Below are positions 30,137-39,701 of a stretch of 64,000 nucleotides of DNA, piece by piece. This DNA is from Simplicispira lacusdiani. Lineage in GTDB: Bacteria > Pseudomonadota > Gammaproteobacteria > Burkholderiales > Burkholderiaceae_C. How positions within the stretch are numbered: the first letter of the stretch is position 1; each line of letters starts with the position of its first letter. The notes beneath the pieces were generated by a model. That model saw nothing but the letters and a program-made list of their open reading frames with translations. It was not told the origin of the DNA and made no database searches. The DNA is taken from NCBI RefSeq assembly GCF_003604195.1, contig NZ_QXGR01000001.1, positions 496,001 to 560,000 on the forward strand, written 5' to 3'. The translations under genes were made by a program, and so were the position numbers.

Positions 30137-30646
30137 ATGGCAATTCTTCCCATTCTTTGTTATCCGGACCCCCGGCTGCACACGGTCGCAAAACCCGTGC
30201 AGGTGGTGGATGATCGTGTTCGCCATGTCGTGTCCGACATGCTGGAAACCATGTACGACGCCCATGGCATCGGCTTGGCCGCGACGCAGGTTGATGTGCA
30301 TGAGCGGATCGTGGTCATCGATGTTTCGGAAGAGCGCGACCAACCGCTCGTGCTGATCAACCCGGAAATCGTTTGGGCCAGCGCCGAGAAGCAGGTGGGT
30401 GACGAGGGCTGCCTCTCGGTGCCGGGCATCTACGATGGCGTCGCGCGTTCGGCGGCTGTCCATGTGCGGGCCCTCGATGCGCAGGGCCAGGAGCGCACCA
30501 TCGAGGCCACCGAATTGCTGGCCGTGTGCATCCAGCATGAGCTCGACCATCTGCTGGGCAAGGTGTTCGTGGAATACCTGTCGCCCCTCAAGCGCAACCG
30601 CATCAAGTCAAAAATGATCAAGCGCCAGCGCGAGGCTCGCGCATGA
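30137..30646 (+). CDS. def: Peptide deformylase
   Basis: The 169-residue enzyme removes the formyl group from nascent proteins. The three metal-site motifs are all present: [17 protein letters not shown] with the metal Cys, and [10 protein letters not shown] with the HExxH pair. A GTG two codons upstream (30131) is an alternative start. The gene is divergent from the LysM gene across a 179 bp AT-rich promoter gap. It overlaps the following lipoprotein gene by ATGA, and fmt follows, giving the classic def-fmt pairing. Confidence 0.96.
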   Translation: MAILPILCYPDPRLHTVAKPVQVVDDRVRHVVSDMLETMYDAHGIGLAATQVDVHERIVVIDVSEERDQPLVLINPEIVWASAEKQVGDEGCLSVPGIYDGVARSAAVHVRALDAQGQERTIEATELLAVCIQHELDHLLGKVFVEYLSPLKRNRIKSKMIKRQREARA

Positions 30647-31131
30647 GGCAGGCCTTCGCTCCCCGGGCGCGTGTGGGCGCGTTCCTCCTGGGCGTCGCCG
30701 TGCTGGCGGGCTGCGCGGCGCCGGCCATGGTGCGGCCCGGTGTGGCGCGCGACGACGTGACCGCCCTGTGGGGTGAGCCTTTGGCGTCCTACCAATTGCC
30801 TGCGGGCCAGCGCCTTTTCTACCGTACCAAGCCTGGCCAGGTGCAGAGCCTGGACTTCGATGCCACCGGCAAGCTGGTCGGCATGGAGCAGGCGCTGACC
30901 GCGCAACGCCTGGGCCGGATCACCGCCGGCCAGTGGCGTGCCGCCGATGTGCAGTTGGCCTTCGGCCCCCCCGCCAAAAGAGAGGCGAATGGCGACCAGG
31001 GCAGCGTCTGGACCTATTTTTTCCAGGAATACGGCACGCACCGGCGCGCGCGCGTCCTCCTCGACCCTGCCGGGGCCGTGGTGCGCACCGAATTCGCCGA
31101 TGACCCCGCTGCCGATGAGCGCTACCGCTAG
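30643..31131 (+). CDS. Small outer-membrane lipoprotein (BamE/SmpA-like fold)
   Basis: The 162-residue lipoprotein has lipobox LAGC near residue 24. It resembles SmpA/BamE-like repeats, with two short segments of the pattern turn-x-[20 protein letters not shown] and [15 protein letters not shown], each followed by a beta strand with aromatic residues. It starts inside the def stop codon and lies 18 bp before fmt, so it is inserted in the def-fmt operon. I do not recognise a specific function. Confidence 0.8.
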   Translation: MRQAFAPRARVGAFLLGVAVLAGCAAPAMVRPGVARDDVTALWGEPLASYQLPAGQRLFYRTKPGQVQSLDFDATGKLVGMEQALTAQRLGRITAGQWRAADVQLAFGPPAKREANGDQGSVWTYFFQEYGTHRRARVLLDPAGAVVRTEFADDPAADERYR

Positions 31132-31149
31132 CGCAGGGCAGGTTTTTCC

Positions 31150-32133
31150 ATGAAAGTCATTTTCGCCGGCACGCCGGAGTTCGCCCGGGTGGCGCTGGAG
31201 GCGCTGCTGCAGGCCGGTTTTGCCGTGCCGCTGGTGCTGACCCAGCCCGACCGTCCCGCTGGGCGCGGCATGAAGCTGCAGGCTTCGCCGGTCAAGCAGC
31301 TGGCCCTGGAGCACGGCATCGCCGTGGCGCAGCCGCGCAGCCTGCGGCTCGATGGCAAATACCCCGAGGACGCCGCCCAGGCGCAAGCCGCCATCGCGGC
31401 CGCCCGGGCCGACGTGATGGTGGTGGCGGCCTATGGCTTGATCCTGCCGCAGTGGGTGCTCGATGCGCCGCCGCTCGGCTGCCTCAACATCCACGCCAGC
31501 CTGTTGCCGCGCTGGCGCGGCGCGGCGCCCATCCACCGTGCCATTGAGGCTGGCGACGCCGAGACCGGCGTCACCATCATGCAGATGGACGCGGGTCTCG
31601 ACACCGGCGACATGCTGTTGGACGAAAAAGCCGCGATCCTGCCCGGCGACACCACGGCCGTATTGCACGACCGGTTGGCGCAGCTGGGCGGACGCCTCAT
31701 CGTGCAGGCGCTCCGGCAGCTCCCCGGTGGGGGGCTGCGCCGCGTGCCACAGCCCGAGCAAGGCGTGACCTATGCGCACAAGATCGACAAGGTTGAGAGC
31801 GGCGTGGACTGGTCGCTGCCGGCCGAGGTGATCGCCCGGCGTGTGCGCGCCTTCGATCCCTTTCCCGGCGCCAGCACGGTGCTGGGCACCGAGGGCATCA
31901 AGATCTGGAGCTCTGAAATTGATAGCTGCTCGCGCTTGCCAGAAGCGCGCTGCGGGCAGATTTTGTCTGTAAATGATGCCGGCATCATGGTGGCTTGCGG
32001 TGAGGGGGCCTTGCGCCTGACCGTGCTGCAGCGCGCGGGCGGCAAGCGCCTGGCGGCCGCCGATTTCGTGCGCGGCTTCGAGCTGCGGCCCGGCATGGTG
32101 CTGGGCAACGCGGCCGGTGGGGCGCCGCCTTGA
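31150..32133 (+). CDS. fmt: Methionyl-tRNA formyltransferase
   Basis: The 327-residue enzyme formylates initiator methionyl-tRNA. The N-terminal formyl-transfer domain has [16 protein letters not shown], the catalytic region [20 protein letters not shown] with the Asn/His pair, and [16 protein letters not shown] with the catalytic Asp. The C-terminal OB-like domain begins near residue 210. Residues about 254-274 are encoded by a copy of the dispersed ~60 bp repeat, which replaces a surface loop of this domain while keeping the frame. The gene ends in a TTGA overlap with azlC. Confidence 0.96.
   Translation: MKVIFAGTPEFARVALEALLQAGFAVPLVLTQPDRPAGRGMKLQASPVKQLALEHGIAVAQPRSLRLDGKYPEDAAQAQAAIAAARADVMVVAAYGLILPQWVLDAPPLGCLNIHASLLPRWRGAAPIHRAIEAGDAETGVTIMQMDAGLDTGDMLLDEKAAILPGDTTAVLHDRLAQLGGRLIVQALRQLPGGGLRRVPQPEQGVTYAHKIDKVESGVDWSLPAEVIARRVRAFDPFPGASTVLGTEGIKIWSSEIDSCSRLPEARCGQILSVNDAGIMVACGEGALRLTVLQRAGGKRLAAADFVRGFELRPGMVLGNAAGGAPP
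31910..31970 (+). repeat. Dispersed ~60 bp repeat, copy B, in frame inside fmt
   Basis: The block order is GCTCTGAAATTGATAGC, then TGCT, then the inverted repeat CGCGCTTG/AGCGCGC, then GGGCAGATTTTGTC. This matches the other copies in the same direction. It encodes Fmt residues about 254-274 without disturbing the frame. Confidence 0.75.
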
Positions 32134-32873
32134 CCTGGTCCACGGCCGGCGCGGTGCTGCGCCACCCATCCTATCGCCAGGGAGTGGCCGACATGGTGGG
32201 CGCGGCAGTGGGGGTGGGGGCCTGGGGCCTCGTGACGGGCGTGGCCATGGTCAAAAGCGGCATGTCCGTGCCCATGGCGCTGGCCATGACGCTGCTGGTG
32301 TACGCCGGCAGCGCGCAGCTGGCGGTGATTCCGCTGCTGGCCGTGGGTGCCCCGCTGTGGGTGATCTGGCTCACCGCGGCCTGCGTGAACCTGCGCTTCG
32401 TGATCTTCAGCAGCATGTGGCGCAGTTACTTCCAGCCGCTGCCGCTGCGCCAGCGCCTGGCCATCGGCTACTTCAGCGGCGACGTGATCTTCGTCGCCTT
32501 CATGAAGCGCTTCCCCGAGCCCGTGCCAGGCCCGGGGCAGGTGCCGTATTTCTGGGGAGCGGCGTCGATCAACTGGGTCGCCTGGCAGGTGCCCTCGATT
32601 GCTGGCATCCTGCTCGCCAATGCGATTCCCTTGTCCTGGGGGCTGGGTTTTGCCGGTGTGCTGGCCCTGCTGGGCGTGCTGCTGTCGCTGCTGTACGACC
32701 GCGCCACCTGGCTGGCCACGGTGGTCGCGGCGACGGCGGCCATCGCGGCGTTCGCCCTGCCGCTCAAGCTCAACATCCTCGTGGCCATCGCGGCCGCAGT
32801 GGCGGCGGGCCTGGCGATGGAGGCCGTGGACCGGCGGTGCGCCGCGCGTCGCAGCGGAGGAGGCGCCGCATGA
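32130..32873 (+). CDS. azlC: AzlC family branched-chain amino acid exporter large subunit
   Basis: The 247-residue membrane protein has the AzlC pattern of about seven hydrophobic helices and the conserved block [20 protein letters not shown], then [11 protein letters not shown]. AzlCD exporters move branched-chain amino acids or analogues out of the cell. The TTG at 32130 overlaps the fmt stop (TTGA), has GGTGGGG upstream and keeps the conserved N-terminal helix; an internal ATG at 32193 would cut into it. The stop overlaps azlD by ATGA. Confidence 0.9.
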   Translation: MTWSTAGAVLRHPSYRQGVADMVGAAVGVGAWGLVTGVAMVKSGMSVPMALAMTLLVYAGSAQLAVIPLLAVGAPLWVIWLTAACVNLRFVIFSSMWRSYFQPLPLRQRLAIGYFSGDVIFVAFMKRFPEPVPGPGQVPYFWGAASINWVAWQVPSIAGILLANAIPLSWGLGFAGVLALLGVLLSLLYDRATWLATVVAATAAIAAFALPLKLNILVAIAAAVAAGLAMEAVDRRCAARRSGGGAA

Positions 32874-33205
32874 GCTGGGACGATGTCTTTTCCCTGCTGG
32901 CCATCGTTGGGTTGGCCGCCATCACGCTGGTTGCGCGTGCCTTTTTCATGATTCCCGAGCGCGAGATTCCCATGCCCGACTGGCTGCGGCGCGGCCTGAA
33001 GTATGCGCCGCTGGCCGCCCTGGCCGCGGTGATCGCGCCCGAGATCTTCATGGCCCGGGGTGCGCTCATCGGCTCGCTGCACGACGCGCGCCTGCCGGCC
33101 GTGCTCTGCGCCACGGCGTATTATTTCTGGAAGCGCGGCATCCTCGGCACCATTGTCGTGGGCATGCTGGTCTACCTGCCTCTGCACATCGGCCTGGGCT
33201 GGTAG
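32870..33205 (+). CDS. azlD: AzlD family transporter small subunit
   Basis: The 111-residue hydrophobic protein has about four transmembrane helices, with VGLAAITLVARAFFMIP and the conserved LRRGLKYAPLAALAAVIAPE. It pairs with AzlC, whose stop codon it overlaps by four bases. Together they form the two-component exporter. Confidence 0.9.
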   Translation: MSWDDVFSLLAIVGLAAITLVARAFFMIPEREIPMPDWLRRGLKYAPLAALAAVIAPEIFMARGALIGSLHDARLPAVLCATAYYFWKRGILGTIVVGMLVYLPLHIGLGW

Positions 33206-33224
33206 CGGCCGGCATGCGGGTGCC

Positions 33225-33230
33225 TACAAT
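33225..33230 (+). promoter_or_regulatory. Candidate -10 element for pgk
   Basis: The hexamer TACAAT lies 41 bp before the pgk start codon in the 65 bp gap after azlD. No good -35 hexamer is visible at standard spacing, so this is only a suggestion. Confidence 0.35.
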
Positions 33231-33270
33231 GCGGCCTGCCGCATGTGCGACTGCCTGACCGAGCCTTTTC

Positions 33271-34464
<1,194 letters not shown>

Positions 34465-34498
34465 GTGGCACAGGTGGCGCCGGCAATACCGGCGCTGT

Positions 34499-34559
34499 GA
34501 CAAAAACAACAAAGCGTCTGTGCCCGGGCGCAGTTAGCGCATTTTTTTCTTGTTTTTGT
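34499..34559 (+). terminator. Probable pgk terminator
   Basis: An outer stem, ACAAAAACAA with TTGTTTTTGT, surrounds a GC-rich inner hairpin around CTGTGCCCGGGCGCAG, followed by a run of seven T residues at 34542-34548. It lies 35 bp after the pgk stop. Confidence 0.55.
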
Positions 34560-34642
34560 TGAGCATAAAGCCCAGAATCGTTCTCAGTTGTGGGGGATAA
34601 CGTTTTCCGTGGCCCCGCCGTTCAAGTCCGTAGGAGGGAATC

Positions 34643-35329
34643 ATGGCGTTTTCAAAGGCAATCAGCCTGGCCGTTCTGGCTGGCGCTGTGGCGACTATGG
34701 TGGGATGCGCAAACAGGGCGCCCATTCCCCTGGCTGAGAATTTCGAACTGACCGTCCAGCCCAAGGTGCGGTCGGCGGGTCATTGGGAGCTGGTGTCGCG
34801 CGATGTCGTCGCGCAAACCCTGGCGACCCTTGACAAGGCGGGCATGCCCCAAGGGACGCAACTGCATGTGGCGCTGCCTCCCAACCCCAGCCAGTTCGAT
34901 CTGGCGTTCCGGGATTTCCTGATCACCAAGCTCGTGCAGAGCGGCGCGCCCGTGCAGCAGATGCCCGGCCAGACGCTCGACGTGACCTACCACGCGCAAC
35001 TCGTGCGCCACAACAGCGATCGCCCGCACTTCATCCCAGGTCAGTTCACCATGATCGCCGCAGGCCTCATGGCGGCCTACGGCCTGCGCCATGAGCATCT
35101 CGATGCGCAGCTGCTGGCCACGCTGGGTCTGACCGTTGCAGCCGATTACGGCGCCAGCATCAACTCCGGCGGTCCCACCAACACCGAGATGATCCTCACC
35201 ACCACGGTGGCTCGGGGCGGTCAATACATCGCGCGCAAGACGGATGTGTATTACCTGGAGAACGCTGACACCCCGCTGTTCCTGCGTCCTTCGTACAAGA
35301 GCGTCAACATGAAGGTGGTGTCGCAATGA
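34643..35329 (+). CDS. Lipoprotein of unknown function
   Basis: The 228-residue product has a lipoprotein signal with MVGC at residues 19-22 and a TAGGAGGGA ribosome-binding site. The rest is soluble with mixed alpha/beta character, including VALPPNPSQFDLAFRDFLIT. I do not recognise the family. It overlaps the FlgO-like lipoprotein gene by four bases, and its layout (signal, then a short dispensable linker, then a small domain) suggests it works with that protein at the outer membrane. Confidence 0.75.
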   Translation: MAFSKAISLAVLAGAVATMVGCANRAPIPLAENFELTVQPKVRSAGHWELVSRDVVAQTLATLDKAGMPQGTQLHVALPPNPSQFDLAFRDFLITKLVQSGAPVQQMPGQTLDVTYHAQLVRHNSDRPHFIPGQFTMIAAGLMAAYGLRHEHLDAQLLATLGLTVAADYGASINSGGPTNTEMILTTTVARGGQYIARKTDVYYLENADTPLFLRPSYKSVNMKVVSQ

Positions 35330-35880
35330 AATCGTATGCACTCCTGACCGTACTGGCCGGCGCGCTGCTGGCGGGTTGCGCTTCGAACAATACGCCCGTG
35401 CGCACCGAACCCACGTACCAGGAAGCGGCCAGCAGCCAATTCCTGCAAAGCAATGGTGATGCCGTCACCAAGCTGGTGGCGGGCTTTGACCTGAATACCC
35501 TCGGAGCGGGCCCAGTGCTCGTGGCCACGGTGGTGAACGTCAATGACTTGAGCCGTTCGGCACCGCTGGGCCGCACGCTGTCCGAGCAATACGCCTCGGT
35601 CATGGCTGGCAAGGGTTTTAACGTCAAGGAAGTCAAGCTTCGCGGAGAGGTGTTCGTGAAGGAAGGCGCTGGCGAATTGCTGCTGTCGCGTGAAATCAAG
35701 GACATCGCACGCAGTCAGAATGCTTCGCTGGTGCTTGTTGGCACCTATTCGGCTGCGGCCAACTTCACCTATGTCAGTCTCAAGCTCGTGCGCACGGAAG
35801 ACAGCCGCATCGTGCGCGGCCATGACTACGCGCTGCCCAACGACCGTGACGTGCAGCGCCTGTTGCAGGTGCCGCGCTGA
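35326..35880 (+). CDS. FlgO-domain outer-membrane lipoprotein
   Basis: The 184-residue lipoprotein has lipobox LAGC near residue 17 and a domain resembling FlgO: GPVLVATVVNVNDLSRSAPLG, then LSEQYASVMAGKGFNVKEVK and LLSREIKDIARSQNASLVLVG. In Vibrio, FlgO is an outer-membrane flagellar accessory lipoprotein, but FlgO-like domains also occur outside motility loci, and no flagellar gene is nearby. It is coupled to the preceding lipoprotein gene and followed by a strong terminator. Confidence 0.78.
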   Translation: MKSYALLTVLAGALLAGCASNNTPVRTEPTYQEAASSQFLQSNGDAVTKLVAGFDLNTLGAGPVLVATVVNVNDLSRSAPLGRTLSEQYASVMAGKGFNVKEVKLRGEVFVKEGAGELLLSREIKDIARSQNASLVLVGTYSAAANFTYVSLKLVRTEDSRIVRGHDYALPNDRDVQRLLQVPR

Positions 35881-35920
35881 GCACCGTGGTGTCTGGCCCC
35901 CTCGGGGGGGCGTATCTCCG

Positions 35921-35946
35921 AAAGGCCGTCGCAAGACGGCCTTTTT
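35921..35946 (+). terminator. Rho-independent terminator after the FlgO-like gene
   Basis: A perfect 10 bp stem, AAAGGCCGTC with GACGGCCTTT, has a GCAA tetraloop and is followed by more T residues. It lies 41 bp after the stop codon. Confidence 0.88.
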
Positions 35947-36049
35947 CGCATCTGGAGCGGCGCGAACACAATCCGGTAGTTCGTTGCGGTCGTGTAACTG
36001 ATTCCGTGTGAAAATTGAAACCGGATTACATATCGAGAAAGGGTTGTCC

Positions 36050-37486
36050 ATGAATCTGCGCCGCGCCACCAAGATCGTCGCCACCCTGGGGCCTGCCTCC
36101 AGCGACGTGGCCTTGCTGGAGAAGATGATCTCGGCCGGGGTCAATGTTGTCCGGCTCAATTTCAGCCATGGCGCCGCGCAGGATCACATCGATCGCGCCC
36201 AGATGGTGCGCGAAGCCGCGCAGAGGGCTGGCCGCGAGGTGGCCATCATGGCTGACTTGCAGGGGCCGAAGATCCGCGTGGGTAAGTTCGCTCAGGGCAA
36301 GGTGATGCTGGAAGCCGGTGCGCCGTTCATCCTCGACGCCTCGCGCACCGAGCCGGGCGACCAGGAAGGCGTGGGGCTGGACTACAAGGAACTGCCCCGA
36401 GACACCCGGGCCGGCGACGTGCTGCTGCTCAACGACGGTCTGATCGTCCTCACCGTGGACGCGGTGCGCGGCGAGGCCGTGCACACCACGGTGAAGATCG
36501 GTGGCGAACTCTCCAACAACAAGGGCATCAACAAGCAGGGAGGCGGTCTCACGGCGCCTGCCCTGACGGCCAAGGACATGGAAGACATCCGCACGGCCAT
36601 GAGCCTGCAGGCCGATTACGTTGCGGTGAGCTTTCCCAAGAACGCCACCGACATGGAAATGGCCCGCCAGTTGTGCAACGTGGCGGCTGCGCCCTACCGC
36701 CACCGGCCCGGCCTGATCGCCAAGATCGAGCGTGCCGAGGCGATTCCGCGCCTGGAAGAAATCCTGCGGGTGAGTGACGGCATCATGGTGGCTCGTGGCG
36801 ATCTCGCGGTGGAGGTGGGCAACGCCGTGGTGCCGGCGCTGCAGAAAAAGATGATCCGCATGGCGCGGGACATGGACAAGGTCGTGATCACGGCCACGCA
36901 GATGATGGAGAGCATGATCACCAACCCGGTGCCCACGCGTGCCGAGGTCAGCGACGTGGCCAACGCCGTGCTGGACGGCACCGATGCCGTGATGCTCAGC
37001 GCGGAAACCGCCGCCGGCAAGTACCCGCTGGAGACCGTGCAGGAGATGGCCAAGATCTGCGCCGCCGCCGAGGCTGCCGAGGATGTCCAGCTTGACGCCG
37101 ATTTCTCGGGCCGCGTTTTCTCCAGCATCGACCAGTCCATTGCCATGGGCGCGCTGTTCACGGCACACCACCTGGGTGCCAAGGCCATCGTGGCCATGAC
37201 GGACAGCGGCTCCACGGCGCTGTGGATGAGTCGGCACCGCATCCACATTCCGATCTACGCGCTCACTCCCAAGATCTCGACACAGCGACGCATGGCTTTG
37301 TTCCGCAACGTGCGTCCATTGCTCATGGACACCAGCGCCGACCGCGATACCGCGCTCGACCAGGCGGAGCGCCATCTCAAGGACCGTGGCATCGTCAGCA
37401 GTGGCGATGTCTATGCGATCACTTGCGGTGAGCCCATGGGCGCGCCGGGCGGCACCAACATGCTGAAGATCTGCAGGGCGATCTGA
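36050..37486 (+). CDS. pyk: Pyruvate kinase
   Basis: The 478-residue enzyme converts phosphoenolpyruvate to pyruvate. Diagnostic segments are TKIVATLGPAS, VVRLNFSHG, IMADLQGPKIRVG, the active-site region LIAKIERAEAIPRLEEIL and MVARGDLAVEVG, then ATQMMESMI with TRAEVSDVANAVLDGTDAVMLSAETA. ATG 36050 with AAGGG upstream begins at the conserved RRATKIV. A GTG at 36008 is possible but unlikely. The convergent PAP2 gene ends only 5 bp away. Confidence 0.97.
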   Translation: MNLRRATKIVATLGPASSDVALLEKMISAGVNVVRLNFSHGAAQDHIDRAQMVREAAQRAGREVAIMADLQGPKIRVGKFAQGKVMLEAGAPFILDASRTEPGDQEGVGLDYKELPRDTRAGDVLLLNDGLIVLTVDAVRGEAVHTTVKIGGELSNNKGINKQGGGLTAPALTAKDMEDIRTAMSLQADYVAVSFPKNATDMEMARQLCNVAAAPYRHRPGLIAKIERAEAIPRLEEILRVSDGIMVARGDLAVEVGNAVVPALQKKMIRMARDMDKVVITATQMMESMITNPVPTRAEVSDVANAVLDGTDAVMLSAETAAGKYPLETVQEMAKICAAAEAAEDVQLDADFSGRVFSSIDQSIAMGALFTAHHLGAKAIVAMTDSGSTALWMSRHRIHIPIYALTPKISTQRRMALFRNVRPLLMDTSADRDTALDQAERHLKDRGIVSSGDVYAITCGEPMGAPGGTNMLKICRAI

Positions 37487-37491
37487 CGCTC

Positions 37492-38229
37492 TTAGTTTGC
37501 GGATTCAGGAGGGGCGTCCATGCGAAAGGCATTCGGGCTCTGAGCCCTGAGCCTCCGCGCCACAAGGTCGCACAGCCAGCCAGTGGTCCAGCAGAGCCAG
37601 CCTGTCCAGAGGGTGTGGCTCAGGTAGTGCGCTCCACGCACCTGCTGCGCCCAGCCCAGAGCCAGACCCGCGAGCAGGGCGCAGGCGAGCCAGAGGCGTG
37701 CCGCGCGGGCGTGCCGGTGGCGCAGTGCGAAGTAGCCGCCAAGGAAGGCGAAACCCGCCGAGGCATGGCCTGCCGGAAAGCACTTGCCGCTGCCGCCGTC
37801 CAGGGCGCCCAGTGCCCAGTGCGAGGCATAGCGTGCCATGCCGCCGAATTCGGCCAGATCCCAGGGGCAACTGGTCGTGCTGGTGTACTTCAGCAGGCTC
37901 ACGACCACCAGGGCCAGCAGCGTTGTCGCCGCAAGCTGCCAGCGTTCGGCGCGGTGCAGCCGGCGCAGCGGGCCCAGCGGGTACCGGATGGATGCGAGCA
38001 GCACCAGCACCAGCAGCCAGGCCATGCGGCGCGGGGCTTCATGCATGACCTGCACCAGAAACCAGTGGTCGCGCCAGGGGAAGCCCGCTGCAGAGCCAAA
38101 AGCGTGGGCCAGGGCCCGGTCGTAGCCTGCGGCATCCCATGCCAGCAGGCACAGCAGGCTCGCGATGGTCCAGGCGAGGGGTCGCGCGGAGGCGGAGGCC
38201 GCGTGGGTGGCAGGGGGGTGGTGCATCAT
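37492..38229 (-). CDS. PAP2 family membrane phosphatase
   Basis: The 245-residue protein has about six transmembrane helices and the three PAP2 motifs in order: KYTSTTSCPWDLAEFGG as motif 1 (with CPW in place of the usual RP), GKCFPAGHASAGFAFLGG with the motif 2 His, and RGAHYLSHTLWTGW with the motif 3 Arg and His. Enzymes of this kind remove phosphates from lipid substrates such as undecaprenyl pyrophosphate, phosphatidic acid or lipid A; which one cannot be told. It is convergent with pyk and divergent from fba. Confidence 0.88.
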   Translation of the reverse strand: MMHHPPATHAASASARPLAWTIASLLCLLAWDAAGYDRALAHAFGSAAGFPWRDHWFLVQVMHEAPRRMAWLLVLVLLASIRYPLGPLRRLHRAERWQLAATTLLALVVVSLLKYTSTTSCPWDLAEFGGMARYASHWALGALDGGSGKCFPAGHASAGFAFLGGYFALRHRHARAARLWLACALLAGLALGWAQQVRGAHYLSHTLWTGWLCWTTGWLCDLVARRLRAQSPNAFRMDAPPESAN

Positions 38230-38399
38230 GGGGCGCCACGGTAACGGGCCACACTTAACGCCGGCTTAATCGCGCCACCCAAGGGCGCGAAGGCGCGGCC
38301 GGGACGCAGGCCGTCGGGCGGCTAAAATCCCGGGTTACAAAGCGGTTACCGCGCTTGGCGCGCCGTGGCCTCACCCCTCAACCCTATTGGACCCTCACC

Positions 38400-39464
38400 A
38401 TGCCTCTCGTCTCGATGCGCGAACTGCTCGACCATGCCGCCGGCAACGGCTACGGCATCCCTGCCTTCAACGTCAACAACCTGGAGCAGGTCCAGGCAGT
38501 GATGGCCGCCGCCGACGAGGTGGGTGCTCCGGTGATCCTCCAAGCCAGCGCCGGCGCGCGCAAATACGCGGGCGAGAGTTTCATCAAGCACCTGATCCAG
38601 GCCGCCTGCGAGGCCTATCCCCATATTCCACTGGTCATGCACCAGGACCATGGCACCTCACCCAAGATCTGCCAAGGCGCCATCGACCTGGGCTTCGGCT
38701 CGGTGATGATGGACGGTTCGTTGATGGAAGACGGCAAGACCCCCGCCTCGTTCGACTACAACGTCGACGTGACGCGCAAGGTTGTCGAGATGGCGCACAA
38801 GGTCGGCGTGACCGTGGAGGGCGAACTGGGCTGCCTGGGTTCCCTGGAAACTGGCGAGGCCGGCGAGGAAGATGGCATCGGCGCCGTCGGCAAGCTGGAT
38901 CACAGCCAGATGCTGACCGACCCCGAAGAGGCCGCGCAGTTCGTCCAGGCCACGCAGCTCGATGCCCTGGCCATCGCCATCGGGACCAGCCACGGCGCTT
39001 ACAAGTTCACCCGCCCACCCACGGGCGATGTGCTGGCGATTTCGCGCGTCAAGGAAATCAATGCCCGTATCCCCAACACCCATCTGGTGATGCATGGCTC
39101 GTCGTCCGTGCCGCAAGACCTGCTGGCCATCATCAACCAGTACGGCGGCAAGATGAAGGAGACCTACGGCGTGCCTGTCTCTGAAATCCAGGAGGCCATC
39201 AAGTACGGCGTGCGCAAGATCAACATCGACACCGACATCCGCCTGGCCATGACCGGGGCCGTACGCAAGTTCATGGCCGAAAACCCCGACAAGTTCGATG
39301 CCCGCGAATGGCTCAAGCCCGCGCGCGAGGCCGCCAAGGCCATCTGCAAGCAGCGCTACCTCGAATTCGGCTGCGAAGGCCAGGGCGCCAAGATCAAGGG
39401 CATGAACCTGCAGGTGATGGCGGCGCAGTACGCGGCCGGTGCCTTGGCCCAGGTCGTGAACTGA
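38400..39464 (+). CDS. fba: Class II fructose-bisphosphate aldolase
   Basis: The 354-residue zinc enzyme cleaves fructose-1,6-bisphosphate. Class II signatures are [11 protein letters not shown] with the zinc His and catalytic region, [30 protein letters not shown] and [11 protein letters not shown], and then [19 protein letters not shown]. The subtype is that found with Calvin-cycle cbb genes in Proteobacteria as well as in gluconeogenic housekeeping loci. ATG 38400 matches the conserved start MPLVSMREL. It ends at a UUCG-loop terminator. Confidence 0.96.
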   Translation: MPLVSMRELLDHAAGNGYGIPAFNVNNLEQVQAVMAAADEVGAPVILQASAGARKYAGESFIKHLIQAACEAYPHIPLVMHQDHGTSPKICQGAIDLGFGSVMMDGSLMEDGKTPASFDYNVDVTRKVVEMAHKVGVTVEGELGCLGSLETGEAGEEDGIGAVGKLDHSQMLTDPEEAAQFVQATQLDALAIAIGTSHGAYKFTRPPTGDVLAISRVKEINARIPNTHLVMHGSSSVPQDLLAIINQYGGKMKETYGVPVSEIQEAIKYGVRKINIDTDIRLAMTGAVRKFMAENPDKFDAREWLKPAREAAKAICKQRYLEFGCEGQGAKIKGMNLQVMAAQYAAGALAQVVN

Positions 39465-39490
39465 GGCCTGTGCCTTTTTCGCCCGCAACA

Positions 39491-39516
39491 ACGGCAGCCT
39501 TCGGGCTGCCGTTTTT
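39491..39516 (+). terminator. Rho-independent terminator of fba
   Basis: A perfect 9 bp stem, ACGGCAGCC with GGCTGCCGT, has a TTCG tetraloop and is followed by TTTTC. It lies 26 bp after the fba stop. Confidence 0.9.
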
Positions 39517-39701
39517 CGTTTTGGGGGTTTCCTCTAGATAGGTCTGTCTTATAGAAGATAGGTACCGGGATTTTCTTCATGTAAGCTCGCGGTCAGTATG
39601 TCCGTGCCGGTGCGAAAGGGAGCATTCCGGCCTTGTCACACAGCGCATGCAAGCTTCGGTGGGGCTTGTACAACGATTACGACACTTGGAGGAGACCATT
39701 C

